DNA of 64,000 nt. Origin: Hyphomicrobiales bacterium (GTDB lineage: Bacteria; Pseudomonadota; Alphaproteobacteria; Rhizobiales; Beijerinckiaceae). The notes under the pieces are model-generated. The model ran no database searches. It saw nothing but the letters and a program-made list of their open reading frames with translations, and was not told the DNA's origin. A program made the position numbers and the translations under genes. The stretch lies in the NCBI GenBank assembly GCA_027489535.1, contig JAIXZO010000019.1, positions 45,272 to 109,271 of the forward strand. The letters run 5' to 3'. Of this stretch, positions 18,089 through 26,487 are shown piece after piece (the first letter of the stretch is position 1; each line of letters begins with the position of its first letter).

Positions 18089-18805
18089 ATGTATCGCAGT
18101 CTTTTTCCGTTGATCGCCCTGCTTGCGGGGGCGACGTCGGCTCACGCCGAAAGTCTCTCCGACGCCCTGCGCCCGTCCATCATGCCGCCCGAGGACAAAC
18201 AGGCGCCGACCGGATTTTCGGTCGGGCCGGTGGTCGGGATCACCGGGTTCGGCAGCGAAATCGGGTTTCGTCCGCCGCAATCCCTGATCGGGGGGCGCGC
18301 TCAATTCACGACGCTGCTCTACGAGACGACGGTGAATTCGGGCTCGACCCGCTTCAACACCTCGACGCAAAGCTCCGCGGTCACGCTGATGGGGGACTGG
18401 CATTTTGCCGGCAACGGCTGGCGCGCCAGCGCGGGGCTGCGGCTGGGCGGGCTCGACACGACGCTGCGCTCGGCCGATCCCTTGTCGATCGTGCTCAACG
18501 GGGTGAGCTACACCTCGTCGGAGGCGGGCTCCATTGAAGGGAAGATCAAGTTTCCGGCGGTCCTGCCCGTGCTGACGGTGGGGTATACGCACAGGTTCGA
18601 CAACGACTCGCCGTGGAGCTTCTCCGTCGACGGGGGCGCGCTGATGATGCGCTCGCCGAAGGTCACGCTGACGGCGACCGGGACCGCCGCATCAGACCCG
18701 GGGTTCCAAGCCGACCTCGCGGCGGAGCAGAACGAACTGAGGACGCAACTGGCGTCGATCAAATTTCTGCCGGTGTTGAGCTTTGCGGTGCAGCGCCGAT
18801 TTTGA
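18089..18805 (+). CDS. Putative outer-membrane beta-barrel protein
   Basis: 238 residues from the ATG at 18089 (a GTG at 18080 is also in frame). Residues 1-20 are a signal peptide ending SAHA. The mature protein alternates polar and hydrophobic residues in many short strands, is rich in Gly, Thr and Ser, and ends in Phe (AVQRRF), the typical C-terminal signal of outer-membrane barrels recognised by BamA. I do not recognise a named family. It converges on the small gene downstream of clpA. Confidence 0.65.
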   Translation: MYRSLFPLIALLAGATSAHAESLSDALRPSIMPPEDKQAPTGFSVGPVVGITGFGSEIGFRPPQSLIGGRAQFTTLLYETTVNSGSTRFNTSTQSSAVTLMGDWHFAGNGWRASAGLRLGGLDTTLRSADPLSIVLNGVSYTSSEAGSIEGKIKFPAVLPVLTVGYTHRFDNDSPWSFSVDGGALMMRSPKVTLTATGTAASDPGFQADLAAEQNELRTQLASIKFLPVLSFAVQRRF

Positions 18806-18808
18806 ACG

Positions 18809-19039
18809 TCAGCGCGAAAAGCCGAGGGCGATCGCGACGGTGGAGGCGACGCGGTCCTTCACCTCGATGCCGGCCCACAGCAGAAGCACGGTGATGACGG
18901 GTACGACGATCCACGCGAGGAGTTCCTCCCCGCGTTGACGCCGGCGCCTGCGCGCCCTCCGTGCCTCGAGCCACCGCCCCATTCGTCCCGTCGTCTCCCG
19001 TTCCGCGTGCACTCGATCCCAAATCGGGCGCGAGCGCAA
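18809..19039 (-). CDS. Small single-pass membrane protein downstream of clpA
   Basis: 76 residues. A very basic N-terminal half (RRARRRRRQRGEE) is followed by one hydrophobic helix, LLAWIVVPVITVLLLWAGIEV, then a short tail. The start lies 8 bases after the clpA stop on the same strand, and the stop is only 3 bases from the converging outer-membrane gene. The clear positive-inside transmembrane pattern supports a real protein; there is no recognised family. An internal ATG (MGRWLEARR) could be the true start. Confidence 0.5.
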   Translation of the reverse strand: MRSRPIWDRVHAERETTGRMGRWLEARRARRRRRQRGEELLAWIVVPVITVLLLWAGIEVKDRVASTVAIALGFSR

Positions 19040-19047
19040 CCGCGCCT

Positions 19048-21513
19048 TCAGCCGCCCTCGAACGGAACTTTCGGCACCGAGGTCGGGCGCTTGGCCGCCG
19101 GCGGCTTCGCCTTACCAGGCTTGGCGGCCGCAGGCTTGGCCGCGGCCTTGCCCTTTTTGGACGCGGCGCGCGCCAGCTCCTTCTCGGGTTTCGGGCCGGC
19201 GATCGGCTCGGGATATTCGAGATCGAGCTTCTTCGCGCCGTCCTTCTCGACGACGACCACGCGCACCGCGCCGCCGCCCTTGAGCTTGCCGAACAGCACC
19301 TCGTCCGCGAGCGGCGTCTTGATGGCGGCCTGGATGAGACGCGCCATCGGGCGCGCGCCCATGGCGTCGTCATAACCGTGCTCGACGAGCCAGGCGCGCG
19401 CATCGTCGGACAGTTCGATAGTGACGTTGCGGTCGGCCAGTTGCGCCTCGAGCTGGAGGACGAACTTGTCGACGACCTTGGCGACGACTTCCTTCGGCAG
19501 TTGGCCGAAGGAGATGACGGCGTCGAGGCGATTGCGGAATTCCGGCGCGAAGAGGCGGTTGATCGCCTCGTGATCGTCGCCTTCCCGCTTTTGGCGCGTG
19601 AAGCCGAAGGCCGACTTGGCCATGTCCGCCGCACCGGCATTGGTGGTCATGATCAGGATGACGTTCCTGAAATCGACCTGCTTGCCGTTGTGATCGGTCA
19701 GCTTCCCGTGATCCATGATCTGCAACAGGATGTTGAACAGATCGGGATGGGCCTTCTCGATCTCGTCCAGCAGCAGCACGCAATGCGGGTGCTGGTCGAT
19801 GCCGTCCGTCAGCAGGCCGCCCTGGTCGAAGCCGACATAGCCGGGAGGCGCGCCGATGAGCCGCGAGACGGTGTGGCGCTCCATATATTCGGACATGTCG
19901 AAGCGGATCAGCTCGACGCCGAGCGTCTTGGACAAGGCACGCGCGACCTCGGTCTTGCCGACGCCCGTGGGGCCGGCGAAGAGATAGTTGCCGATGGGCT
20001 TTTCGGGATCGCGCAGGCCGGCGCGGGCCAGCTTGATCGCCGATGCCAGCGCACCGATGGCGGCGTCCTGCCCGTAGACGACGCGCTTGAGGCTCTCGTC
20101 GAGATCGCGCAGCACCTCCGCATCGTCCTTGGAGACGGATTTCGGCGGGATCCGGGCCATCGTGGCGATGGTCGCCTCGATCTCCTTCACGCCGATGACC
20201 TTCTTGCGCTTGGACTCGACGACCAGCATCTGCGACGCGCCGGTCTCGTCGATCACGTCGATCGCCTTGTCCGGCAGCTTGCGGTCATGGATGTAGCGGG
20301 CCGACAGCTCCACCGCCGCCTTGATGGCGTCGTTGGTGTAGCGCAGGTGGTGGAAGTCCTCGAAATAGGGCTTCAAGCCCTTGAGGATCTCGATCGCGTC
20401 CGGCACCGACGGTTCCTTGACGTCGATCTTCTGGAAGCGGCGCACGAGGGCGCGATCCTTCTCGAAGTACTGGCGGTACTCCTTGTAGGTGGTCGAGCCG
20501 ATGCAGCGCAGCGTGCCTTGAGCGAGCGCGGGCTTGAGCAGGTTGGACGCGTCCATCGCACCGCCGGAGGTCGCGCCCGCGCCGATCACCGTATGGATCT
20601 CGTCGATGAACATGATCGCCTTGGGGTGCTGCTCGATCTCCTTCATCACCTGCTTCAGGCGCTCTTCGAAATCGCCGCGATAGCGGGTGCCTGCCAGCAG
20701 CGTCCCCATGTCGAGCGCGAAGACGGTGGCGTCCTCGAGCACTTCGGGAACCTGACCCCGGATGATCTTGAGCGCGAGACCTTCGGCGATGGCGGTCTTG
20801 CCGACGCCGGGATCGCCGACGAGCAGCGGGTTGTTCTTCTGACGGCGGCAGAGAACCTGAATCGTGCGCTGGACCTCGGACTCGCGGCCGATCAGCGGAT
20901 CGATGCGGCCGTCGCGCGCCTTCTTGTTGAGGTTGACGCAATAGGCGTCGAGCGCCTCGCCCTTCTTGGCGCGGCCGCTCTGCTGCTCGTCGGAGGAGCC
21001 GCCCGCGGCTCCGCCGGTGCGGTCGGCGGGCTCGTCGTCCGCGCCCCGCGTCGGGCGGCTTTCGTTCATGCCCGCGCGCTTGGCGATGCCGTGGGAGATG
21101 TAGTTGACCGCGTCATAGCGGGTCATGTCCTGCTCCTGCAGGAAATAGGCGGCATGGCTCTCGCGCTCGGCGAAGATCGCCACGAGCACGTTGGCCCCCG
21201 TCACCTCTTCCCGCCCGGACGACTGGACGTGAATGACCGCGCGCTGGATGACGCGCTGGAACCCGGCGGTGGGCTTGGAGTCGTCGCCGGTGTCGCCGAT
21301 CAAATTGGCCAGATCCTCGTCGACATATTGGACGAGGTTCTTCCGCAGAACGTCGAGATCGACGCTGCAGGCGCGCATGACGGCGGCCGCGTCCTGATCG
21401 TCGAGCAGCGCCAGAAGCAGATGCTCCAGCGTGGCATATTCATGATGACGCTCGTTCGCATAGGCGAGAGCCTTGTGGAGCGAGCTTTCGAGACTGCGTG
21501 AAAATGAGGGCAT
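19048..21513 (-). CDS. clpA: ATP-dependent Clp protease ATP-binding subunit ClpA
   Basis: 821 residues from the ATG at 21513 (MPSFSRSLESSLHKAL); the frame is open farther upstream but that overlaps clpS. The Clp N-domain (1-150) carries TLEHLLLALLDD; AAA module D1 has Walker A GDPGVGKT (about residue 235), and D2 has GPTGVGKT (about 513). It unfolds substrates for ClpP. It is about 60 residues longer than E. coli ClpA owing to a Lys/Ala/Pro-rich C-terminal tail. clpS lies 14 bases upstream, forming the usual adaptor-unfoldase pair. Confidence 0.96.
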   Translation of the reverse strand: MPSFSRSLESSLHKALAYANERHHEYATLEHLLLALLDDQDAAAVMRACSVDLDVLRKNLVQYVDEDLANLIGDTGDDSKPTAGFQRVIQRAVIHVQSSGREEVTGANVLVAIFAERESHAAYFLQEQDMTRYDAVNYISHGIAKRAGMNESRPTRGADDEPADRTGGAAGGSSDEQQSGRAKKGEALDAYCVNLNKKARDGRIDPLIGRESEVQRTIQVLCRRQKNNPLLVGDPGVGKTAIAEGLALKIIRGQVPEVLEDATVFALDMGTLLAGTRYRGDFEERLKQVMKEIEQHPKAIMFIDEIHTVIGAGATSGGAMDASNLLKPALAQGTLRCIGSTTYKEYRQYFEKDRALVRRFQKIDVKEPSVPDAIEILKGLKPYFEDFHHLRYTNDAIKAAVELSARYIHDRKLPDKAIDVIDETGASQMLVVESKRKKVIGVKEIEATIATMARIPPKSVSKDDAEVLRDLDESLKRVVYGQDAAIGALASAIKLARAGLRDPEKPIGNYLFAGPTGVGKTEVARALSKTLGVELIRFDMSEYMERHTVSRLIGAPPGYVGFDQGGLLTDGIDQHPHCVLLLDEIEKAHPDLFNILLQIMDHGKLTDHNGKQVDFRNVILIMTTNAGAADMAKSAFGFTRQKREGDDHEAINRLFAPEFRNRLDAVISFGQLPKEVVAKVVDKFVLQLEAQLADRNVTIELSDDARAWLVEHGYDDAMGARPMARLIQAAIKTPLADEVLFGKLKGGGAVRVVVVEKDGAKKLDLEYPEPIAGPKPEKELARAASKKGKAAAKPAAAKPGKAKPPAAKRPTSVPKVPFEGG

Positions 21514-21527
21514 CGCGGCGGTCGTCC

Positions 21528-21932
21528 CTACTTTTTCTCCATCACGCATTGAAGCGGATGCTGATGCTTCCGGGCAAAGTCCATGACCGTGGTGACCTTC
21601 GTCTCGGCCACCTCGTAGGTGAACACCCCGCATTCGCCCACGCCGTGCTGATGCACGTGCAGCATGATCCGGGTCGCCTCTTCCGAGTTCTTGTTGAAAA
21701 ACCGCTGGAGCACGTGAACCACGAATTCCATCGGCGTGTAGTCGTCGTTCAACAGCAGAACGCGATAGAGGCTCGGCTTCTTCGTCTGCGTCCGAGTGCG
21801 GGTGACCACCGCCGTGCCGGAGCCGTCCCGGGGACCGGCCGGTCCCTTGGGCAGCGCCGCCTCGACGGCGTAACGGGAGGCGGCACCGCTCTTCTCGGCG
21901 GCAGTCCGCGGCAGTCTCGCTAGTACGAGCAT
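21528..21932 (-). CDS. clpS: ATP-dependent Clp protease adaptor ClpS
   Basis: 134 residues from the ATG at 21932; a GTG at 21965 would add 11 residues. The conserved adaptor fold runs from [20 protein letters not shown] through the DD-pTPM motif to [20 protein letters not shown] and the final CVMEKK. These residues form the N-degron pocket that delivers N-end-rule substrates to ClpA. A variable N-terminal extension of about 40 residues precedes the fold. It is co-transcribed with clpA. Confidence 0.95.
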   Translation of the reverse strand: MLVLARLPRTAAEKSGAASRYAVEAALPKGPAGPRDGSGTAVVTRTRTQTKKPSLYRVLLLNDDYTPMEFVVHVLQRFFNKNSEEATRIMLHVHQHGVGECGVFTYEVAETKVTTVMDFARKHQHPLQCVMEKK

Positions 21933-22112
21933 CGTCGGCCAGAACCTCGACTTCGTCACCCGCACGCAAAGGAAGAGAACGGATGCGGCGAAAGTGCGTT
22001 CAACGTGAAATGTAGAGCGGTCGGGCGCTCATCGCCAGACGCCGCGACGATCCGCCCGGCGGAATTCTCGCATAGCGGGCATGAATCGCACGAATCCGTC
22101 GCAACGACGAAA

Positions 22113-22136
22113 AAGGCCCGGCCGAAGCCGAGCCTT
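22113..22136 (-). terminator. Rho-independent terminator downstream of the phasin gene
   Basis: Read on the minus strand, a 10-bp stem (one G-U pair) closes a TTCG tetraloop and is followed by a run of T. It lies about 55 bases after the phasin stop. The surrounding 21966-22190 gap shows nothing else. Confidence 0.85.
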
Positions 22137-22190
22137 CATGATCCCGTGAGGACCGAAGCGTTTTGCCGATCCGCGAGGACCGGCGCGCGA

Positions 22191-22532
22191 TCACTTCGCG
22201 GCGGCGGTCGCCTTGGCGATGATTGACTCGTAGGGCTTCACCGTGTCCTTGGCGATGGCGGTGTAGAGTTCGCCGACCTTGGAGGCGTAGGCCACGAAGC
22301 CTTCGTAAGCGTCCTTGACGTAGGCGGACTGGATCTCGATGGCCTTGTCGAGCGACTTGGCGCCGACGAGCTTCTCGATCACCGAAGACGAGTGCTCGAA
22401 GGACTTCTTCGAGAAATCGGCGGTCTCGGTGGCGAGCGCCTGAACGGTCTTGGTCGTCGCGCCGAAGCTCTTGACGGCGACGTCGACGTTTTCTTTGCCG
22501 AGCTTCTGGAAGTCTTCGAACTGAGTGAACAT
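22191..22532 (-). CDS. Phasin family protein (polyhydroxyalkanoate granule-associated)
   Basis: 113 residues from the ATG at 22532, which follows a GGGGA ribosome-binding site; the frame extends to 22565 without one. Almost entirely amphipathic helix, with FEDFQKLGKENVDVAVKSFG, TADFSKKSFEHSSSVIEKLVGAKSLDKAIEIQSAYVKDAYEGF, matching the Phasin_2 family. Phasins coat PHA granules. It is monocistronic, with a strong terminator, and two TGCACTGCA palindromes lie about 100 bases upstream. Confidence 0.88.
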   Translation of the reverse strand: MFTQFEDFQKLGKENVDVAVKSFGATTKTVQALATETADFSKKSFEHSSSVIEKLVGAKSLDKAIEIQSAYVKDAYEGFVAYASKVGELYTAIAKDTVKPYESIIAKATAAAK

Positions 22533-22629
22533 GGAAATCCCCGGTTTGATGCGTGCCGGCGTCATGCCGACTTGGATCGGAACATTCTAGAGGCGTCGCG
22601 CAGCCGCGCCGTTCCCTTGACCGTCATAT

Positions 22630-22677
22630 AGGTGCACTGCACCATTTTCGTCAAGCGATTTTGTTGCAGTGCACCAT
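22630..22677. promoter_or_regulatory. Paired TGCACTGCA palindromes upstream of the phasin gene
   Basis: GGTGCACTGCACC at 22631-22643 is a perfect palindrome. An inverted relative, TTGCAGTGCACCATT, is at 22663-22677. Both contain TGCACTGCA or its complement followed by CC/ATT. TGC/GCA dyads of this type are recognised by PhaR-type repressors controlling phasin genes. The element lies between the phasin and the divergent carboxypeptidase genes, so it could act on either. Confidence 0.55.
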
Positions 22678-22833
22678 TCTCGATTTGATCAACGATCCCG
22701 AACCCGCGATTAACGCGGGAGTAACCCCGCCCGCATAGCGTCCCTCTCCGTGTTCCGGAAGCCACGGTCGTGGTCCGGCATGTCGGTCCTCCCCGGAGGG
22801 GGACCGGACGTAAGGGTCGCGTCGGGGTTGAGT

Positions 22834-24333
22834 ATGCGCTTGAGTTCGTTCAGTTCCGCGTTGCGTATCGGCCTCGTCGCGTTGGCGGCCTCCGGCGGCA
22901 CCTTCGCGTCCGTCGAGAAGGCGGAGGCACGCAATCGCCGGGCTGCGGCCCAAGTCTATGCGCCGCCCTACGCGGCGATGGTCGTGGACGGCAAGAGCGG
23001 GAAGATTCTCTACGCCGAAAATCCCGATGCGCTGCGCCATCCGGCATCCGTCACGAAGGTGATGACGCTTTATCTGCTGTTCGAGCAGATCGAGCGCGGC
23101 AAGATGACCCTCGATACCCCGTTGAAGGTTTCGGCCTTCGCCGAACGGCAGGCCCCGTCCAAGCTCGCGCTCGGCGCGGGCGACACGATCCGAGTCGAGG
23201 ACGCGATCAAGGCGCTGGTGACGAAATCCGCCAACGACGTCGCCGTCGTGGTGGCCGAGAACATCGGCGGATCCGAGCCCGCATTCGCGCAGCTGATGAC
23301 GAAGAAGGCGCGAGCACTCGGCATGTCGCGCACCGTCTACAAAAACGCCTCGGGCCTGCCCGATGCCGGTCAGGTGACGACGGCGCGCGATCTCATCACG
23401 CTGGGGCGCGCCATTCAGGACCGCTTCCCCCGCGAATACGCCTATTTCTCGACCCGCGTCTTCAATTACGAGGGCGACGCCTACGCCAACCACAACAAGC
23501 TGCTCGGCCGCGTCGAGGGCGTGGACGGCATCAAGACCGGCTTCACTCGCATGTCGGGCTTCAACCTGCTGACGTCGGTGAAGCATGAGGGGCGGCAGGT
23601 GGTGGCGGTGGTGCTCGGCGGCCGGTCCGGTCCGTCGCGCGACCGAATCATGGCCGACCTGATCGAAGAACATCTCCCCCGCGCCACGCAGGGTGCGCGG
23701 ACGTCGCCGCTGGTTGCGGAAAACGCCTCGGAAGCGCCGACGACGACCGCAGCCGTTCAGGCGAAGGCCGCGCCCGTGCGCGTCGCGGCGGCGACGCCGG
23801 CGACGGTGGCCGCGGTGATCGAGCAGGGCGACGTGTCCGGCCCGGCCACGCGCGTCGTCTCCGACGCCCCCGCCTCCGGCGCGGCGGTGGCCGCCAAGGT
23901 GGACGCCGCCCTCAAGCGGGCCGCCGTGCAGGAAACCGCCGCCGCAAAGACCGAAGCGGTGAAGCCCGAGCCCTCCGCGGCAATGAAATGGAACAAGGGC
24001 GCCGAGGCGACGGCCGCAAGCAGCGCCAAAGCCAAGCCCGCGCCGGTGAAGACCGCGTCGCTCGCTCCGGTGGCGATGCCGAGCAAGCCCGCCGGTTGGT
24101 ACGTGCAGGTGGGCACCGCCGACACGCAGGCGAAAGCGAAGACCCTCGCCGACGCCGCCCGCGCCAAGGCGAAGGCGCAGTTGGCCAAGGCAGATCTGGT
24201 AACCGAGAAGGTGGCGCTGAAGCGCGGCAGCACGTTCCGCGCCCGCTTTACCGGCCTCGACGAGCGCAGCGCCGAAGCGGCCTGCAAGTCCCTCAAGAAA
24301 TCGGGTGTCGAATGCTTCGCCGCCCGGACGTGA
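22834..24333 (+). CDS. D-alanyl-D-alanine carboxypeptidase (S11 family) with C-terminal SPOR domain
   Basis: 499 residues from the ATG at 22834, where a signal peptide begins (MRLSSFSSALRIGLVALAAS). The penicillin-binding motifs are SVTK at 72-75, SAN at 132-134 and KTG at 234-236. This DD-carboxypeptidase trims stem peptides in the periplasm. An Ala/Pro/Lys-rich linker of about 130 residues leads to a SPOR domain (GWYVQVGTADTQ at about 426 onward) that binds denuded glycan at the division site. This architecture is common in Hyphomicrobiales and implies a septal role. Confidence 0.93.
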   Translation: MRLSSFSSALRIGLVALAASGGTFASVEKAEARNRRAAAQVYAPPYAAMVVDGKSGKILYAENPDALRHPASVTKVMTLYLLFEQIERGKMTLDTPLKVSAFAERQAPSKLALGAGDTIRVEDAIKALVTKSANDVAVVVAENIGGSEPAFAQLMTKKARALGMSRTVYKNASGLPDAGQVTTARDLITLGRAIQDRFPREYAYFSTRVFNYEGDAYANHNKLLGRVEGVDGIKTGFTRMSGFNLLTSVKHEGRQVVAVVLGGRSGPSRDRIMADLIEEHLPRATQGARTSPLVAENASEAPTTTAAVQAKAAPVRVAAATPATVAAVIEQGDVSGPATRVVSDAPASGAAVAAKVDAALKRAAVQETAAAKTEAVKPEPSAAMKWNKGAEATAASSAKAKPAPVKTASLAPVAMPSKPAGWYVQVGTADTQAKAKTLADAARAKAKAQLAKADLVTEKVALKRGSTFRARFTGLDERSAEAACKSLKKSGVECFAART

Positions 24334-24422
24334 ACGCCACGGGGCCCGGCCTTCCCGGGACCGCCGCACGGGACCGTGCGGAACCGACACCGACGATGAG
24401 TGCGCCGGAAAAACGCGGGGTT

Positions 24423-25139
24423 TCAGCGATGCCGGTCGAGAAGGACGTCCTTGGCTTGATTGACGCGGGTGGCGAGATACGTCGACCCCCCCTGATCGGG
24501 ATGGAGTTTCTTCATCAGGGTCCGATGCGCCTGTCGGATCTCGTCTTCGCCCGCGCCCGGTTGAAGGCCCAGAATCTCGTAGGCCTCCTTCTCGGTCATG
24601 TCGCCCGAACTGCTCCGCCCCTGACTGCGCCGCGCGTCTCCGTTCGGATCACCTGTTTCACCCCAGCCGGGAAACCGGCGGTCCAGATACGGCTCGATCA
24701 GGCGTAAGCCGTCGGGATCGGACTGCACGCAGAGCCGGATCACCTCGTCGATCTGCGCGCGGTCGAGCGAATCGAGATCGCGCCCGGCATGGGGGCCGGA
24801 CAGGACGGAGCCCTTCAAGGTTCCGCTGTCGTGATCGAGCGTCATCTCGATGACCGCGGAACGTACCCGCGACGTCGCGCCCTCGCTGGGAGCCGAGCCC
24901 GGGTGCAGGAACGGCGGTACGAAGTTGCGCCAGCCGAGCAGCCAGGTGCCCGCCCCTCCGACCAGGAAGGCGAGATCGATGCGGCCGCGCACCGCCAGCA
25001 GCGCCGCGGCGGCCAGCAGCACCCCTCCCCCGATCTTGCGGAGAACCTTGGCGAGCTTGGCCGGGTTTGCAGCCGTGTAGCTCTTGGCGAGCCACCACAC
25101 GAGAAAGGCGGCGACCATGCCGCCGAGAAGAGTGATCAC
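24423..25139 (-). CDS. Membrane-anchored J-domain protein
   Basis: 238 residues with a GTG start at 25139 (an ATG seven codons later is possible). Two hydrophobic segments at the N-terminus (about 1-20 and 37-70) are followed by a soluble region and a C-terminal J domain, with HPD at residues 213-215 and TEKEAYEILGLQPGAGEDEIRQAH before it. Such TIM14/DjlA-like proteins recruit DnaK to the inner membrane. It starts six bases after the VWA gene stop, so the two are one unit. Confidence 0.85.
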   Translation of the reverse strand: MITLLGGMVAAFLVWWLAKSYTAANPAKLAKVLRKIGGGVLLAAAALLAVRGRIDLAFLVGGAGTWLLGWRNFVPPFLHPGSAPSEGATSRVRSAVIEMTLDHDSGTLKGSVLSGPHAGRDLDSLDRAQIDEVIRLCVQSDPDGLRLIEPYLDRRFPGWGETGDPNGDARRSQGRSSSGDMTEKEAYEILGLQPGAGEDEIRQAHRTLMKKLHPDQGGSTYLATRVNQAKDVLLDRHR

Positions 25140-25145
25140 CTGCGC

Positions 25146-25901
25146 TCAACCCATCTGAGACAAGAGCTTCCGCCCGGCGGCGGCATCGGCCCCCGCCAAT
25201 GCGGTCAAAGCACGCCTGCCGCCCGCTGCATAGGTCGCCACCGCCCGCAGGAGGGCGGAGAGCTCGTCGGGAGCCGAGGCGTCGAAGCGTGCATAGGCCC
25301 CGCGGGTGAGCCGCGCGAGTTCGCGGAATGCGTTTTCCGCGCCGGGATCGTGCCCCTCCTGAAAGAAGAAGCCCTTGACGCCGAGCAGGCCGATTTCCCC
25401 CGCCACCGCGCAGAGCGCGTCGACGTTTTCCTCCATCGCGTCGCCCACGAAGACGAAGGCCGCGACGGGCGTGCCCGCGACTTCCTTGCGCACGTGGCGC
25501 AGCACGCGTTCGATCTGCGTGTTGCCGCCGCGACAGTCGATCTTGGTCATCAGGGACGTGAGCGAGCGGGCGTCGCGCACCCAGTTGGACGCGCGGCACT
25601 CGCCGTAGCCGCGGAAATAGACGAGCTGGACGGAAAGGCCGCCGGCCTTGGCCGCCGAATCGAACATGCGGGCCTGCACGCTGCAGGCGAGGTCCCATGC
25701 CGGTTGGCGGCTCATGGTGGCGTCGAGGGCGAAGATCAGACGCCCGGCGGGCTCGCCTTGGGCGACCACCGTCTTGGCCTGCGCGACGAAGGCGTCGATG
25801 GCCGAGGCGGGACTGACGGTCGAGGGCGTGCGTGCGCCTCCGGAGGCCGCAGGGTCGTTGCGCGTTCCGGTGACGGTCGGTCGGCCCTTGGTGTCGGACA
25901 T
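25146..25901 (-). CDS. VWA domain-containing protein
   Basis: 251 residues. A von Willebrand factor A fold begins at GRLIFALDATMSRQPAWD, although the metal-binding DxSxS motif is altered to DATMS. Later, QLVYFRGYGECRASNW, TKIDCRGGNTQIERVL and VFVGDAMEENVDALC complete the alternating fold. Cysteines are frequent. No signal peptide is seen, so it is probably cytosolic. It belongs to an alphaproteobacterial family of unknown role, here coupled to a membrane J-protein, which suggests a chaperone or assembly function (inference). Confidence 0.78.
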   Translation of the reverse strand: MSDTKGRPTVTGTRNDPAASGGARTPSTVSPASAIDAFVAQAKTVVAQGEPAGRLIFALDATMSRQPAWDLACSVQARMFDSAAKAGGLSVQLVYFRGYGECRASNWVRDARSLTSLMTKIDCRGGNTQIERVLRHVRKEVAGTPVAAFVFVGDAMEENVDALCAVAGEIGLLGVKGFFFQEGHDPGAENAFRELARLTRGAYARFDASAPDELSALLRAVATYAAGGRRALTALAGADAAAGRKLLSQMG

Positions 25902-25964
25902 GGCCCGGCTGCTCCCTGATGCTTCGGAAAGATGGGTGCGGGGCGGCGCGAAGGCAATCCGGCG

Positions 25965-26405
25965 CTAGAGCAAGCCGAGCGCCGCGAGGTCGCGCCGCAT
26001 CTCGTCGGGCATCTCCGCAAGGGCCGCGCCGACGCCCGCGCCGAGATCGCGCGGAACGTCCTTGTCGGCGAGATAGCGCCACCCTTGGAAGGGACGACAA
26101 GGACGCGGCTCCACGGGCGTGACGACCGGCCGCAGGATGAGATGGCAGCGGCCCACGCCCGACGGATCGGTGAAGGGGCGGATGTCCTCGAGAGGCTGAC
26201 GGCAGGCGACCTGCCCCTTGATGACCCAATAGAGCGAGCCGCCGTCGAGCAGCTCCTCCATGCGCTTGGGCACCATGCGGGTGGTGTGCATCTGCTCCTC
26301 GGGCTTGCCGAGACGACGCCAGAGCGCGGTCGAGGTCGCGATCCAGTCCTCCAGATCGCGGATGGAGTCGCAGCCGACGCAGAGTTTGAGCAGATGAAGA
26401 GCCAT
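25965..26405 (-). CDS. DUF1489 family protein
   Basis: 146 residues from the ATG at 26405, where the conserved start MALHLLKLCVGCDSI lies. The following blocks TRMVPKRMEELLDGGSLYWVIKG and CHLILRPVVTPVEPRPCRPFQGWRYL are typical of DUF1489, a small soluble alphaproteobacterial family without known function. The conserved cysteines and the RPFQGWRYL block are its most distinctive features. It is read towards the VWA gene, 63 bases away. Confidence 0.88.
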   Translation of the reverse strand: MALHLLKLCVGCDSIRDLEDWIATSTALWRRLGKPEEQMHTTRMVPKRMEELLDGGSLYWVIKGQVACRQPLEDIRPFTDPSGVGRCHLILRPVVTPVEPRPCRPFQGWRYLADKDVPRDLGAGVGAALAEMPDEMRRDLAALGLL

Positions 26406-26487
26406 GCGGAAGGATCTAGCGCGCCCGGCGCGCCGATCCAACGTCGGAGCGAGGTAAGCTGTGGATGACGGGCGCGCGCCCGGTCCG

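Noticed and set aside
18961..21501. An 846-residue open frame opposite clpA
   Set aside because: It is antisense to clpA, with no domain content. The clpA frame has both Walker A motifs and the N-domain.
21514..21969. Extending clpA upstream to give a 973-residue fusion
   Set aside because: The extra 152 residues are out of frame with the overlapping clpS and are low-complexity. The family start MPSFSRSLE at 21513 is clear.
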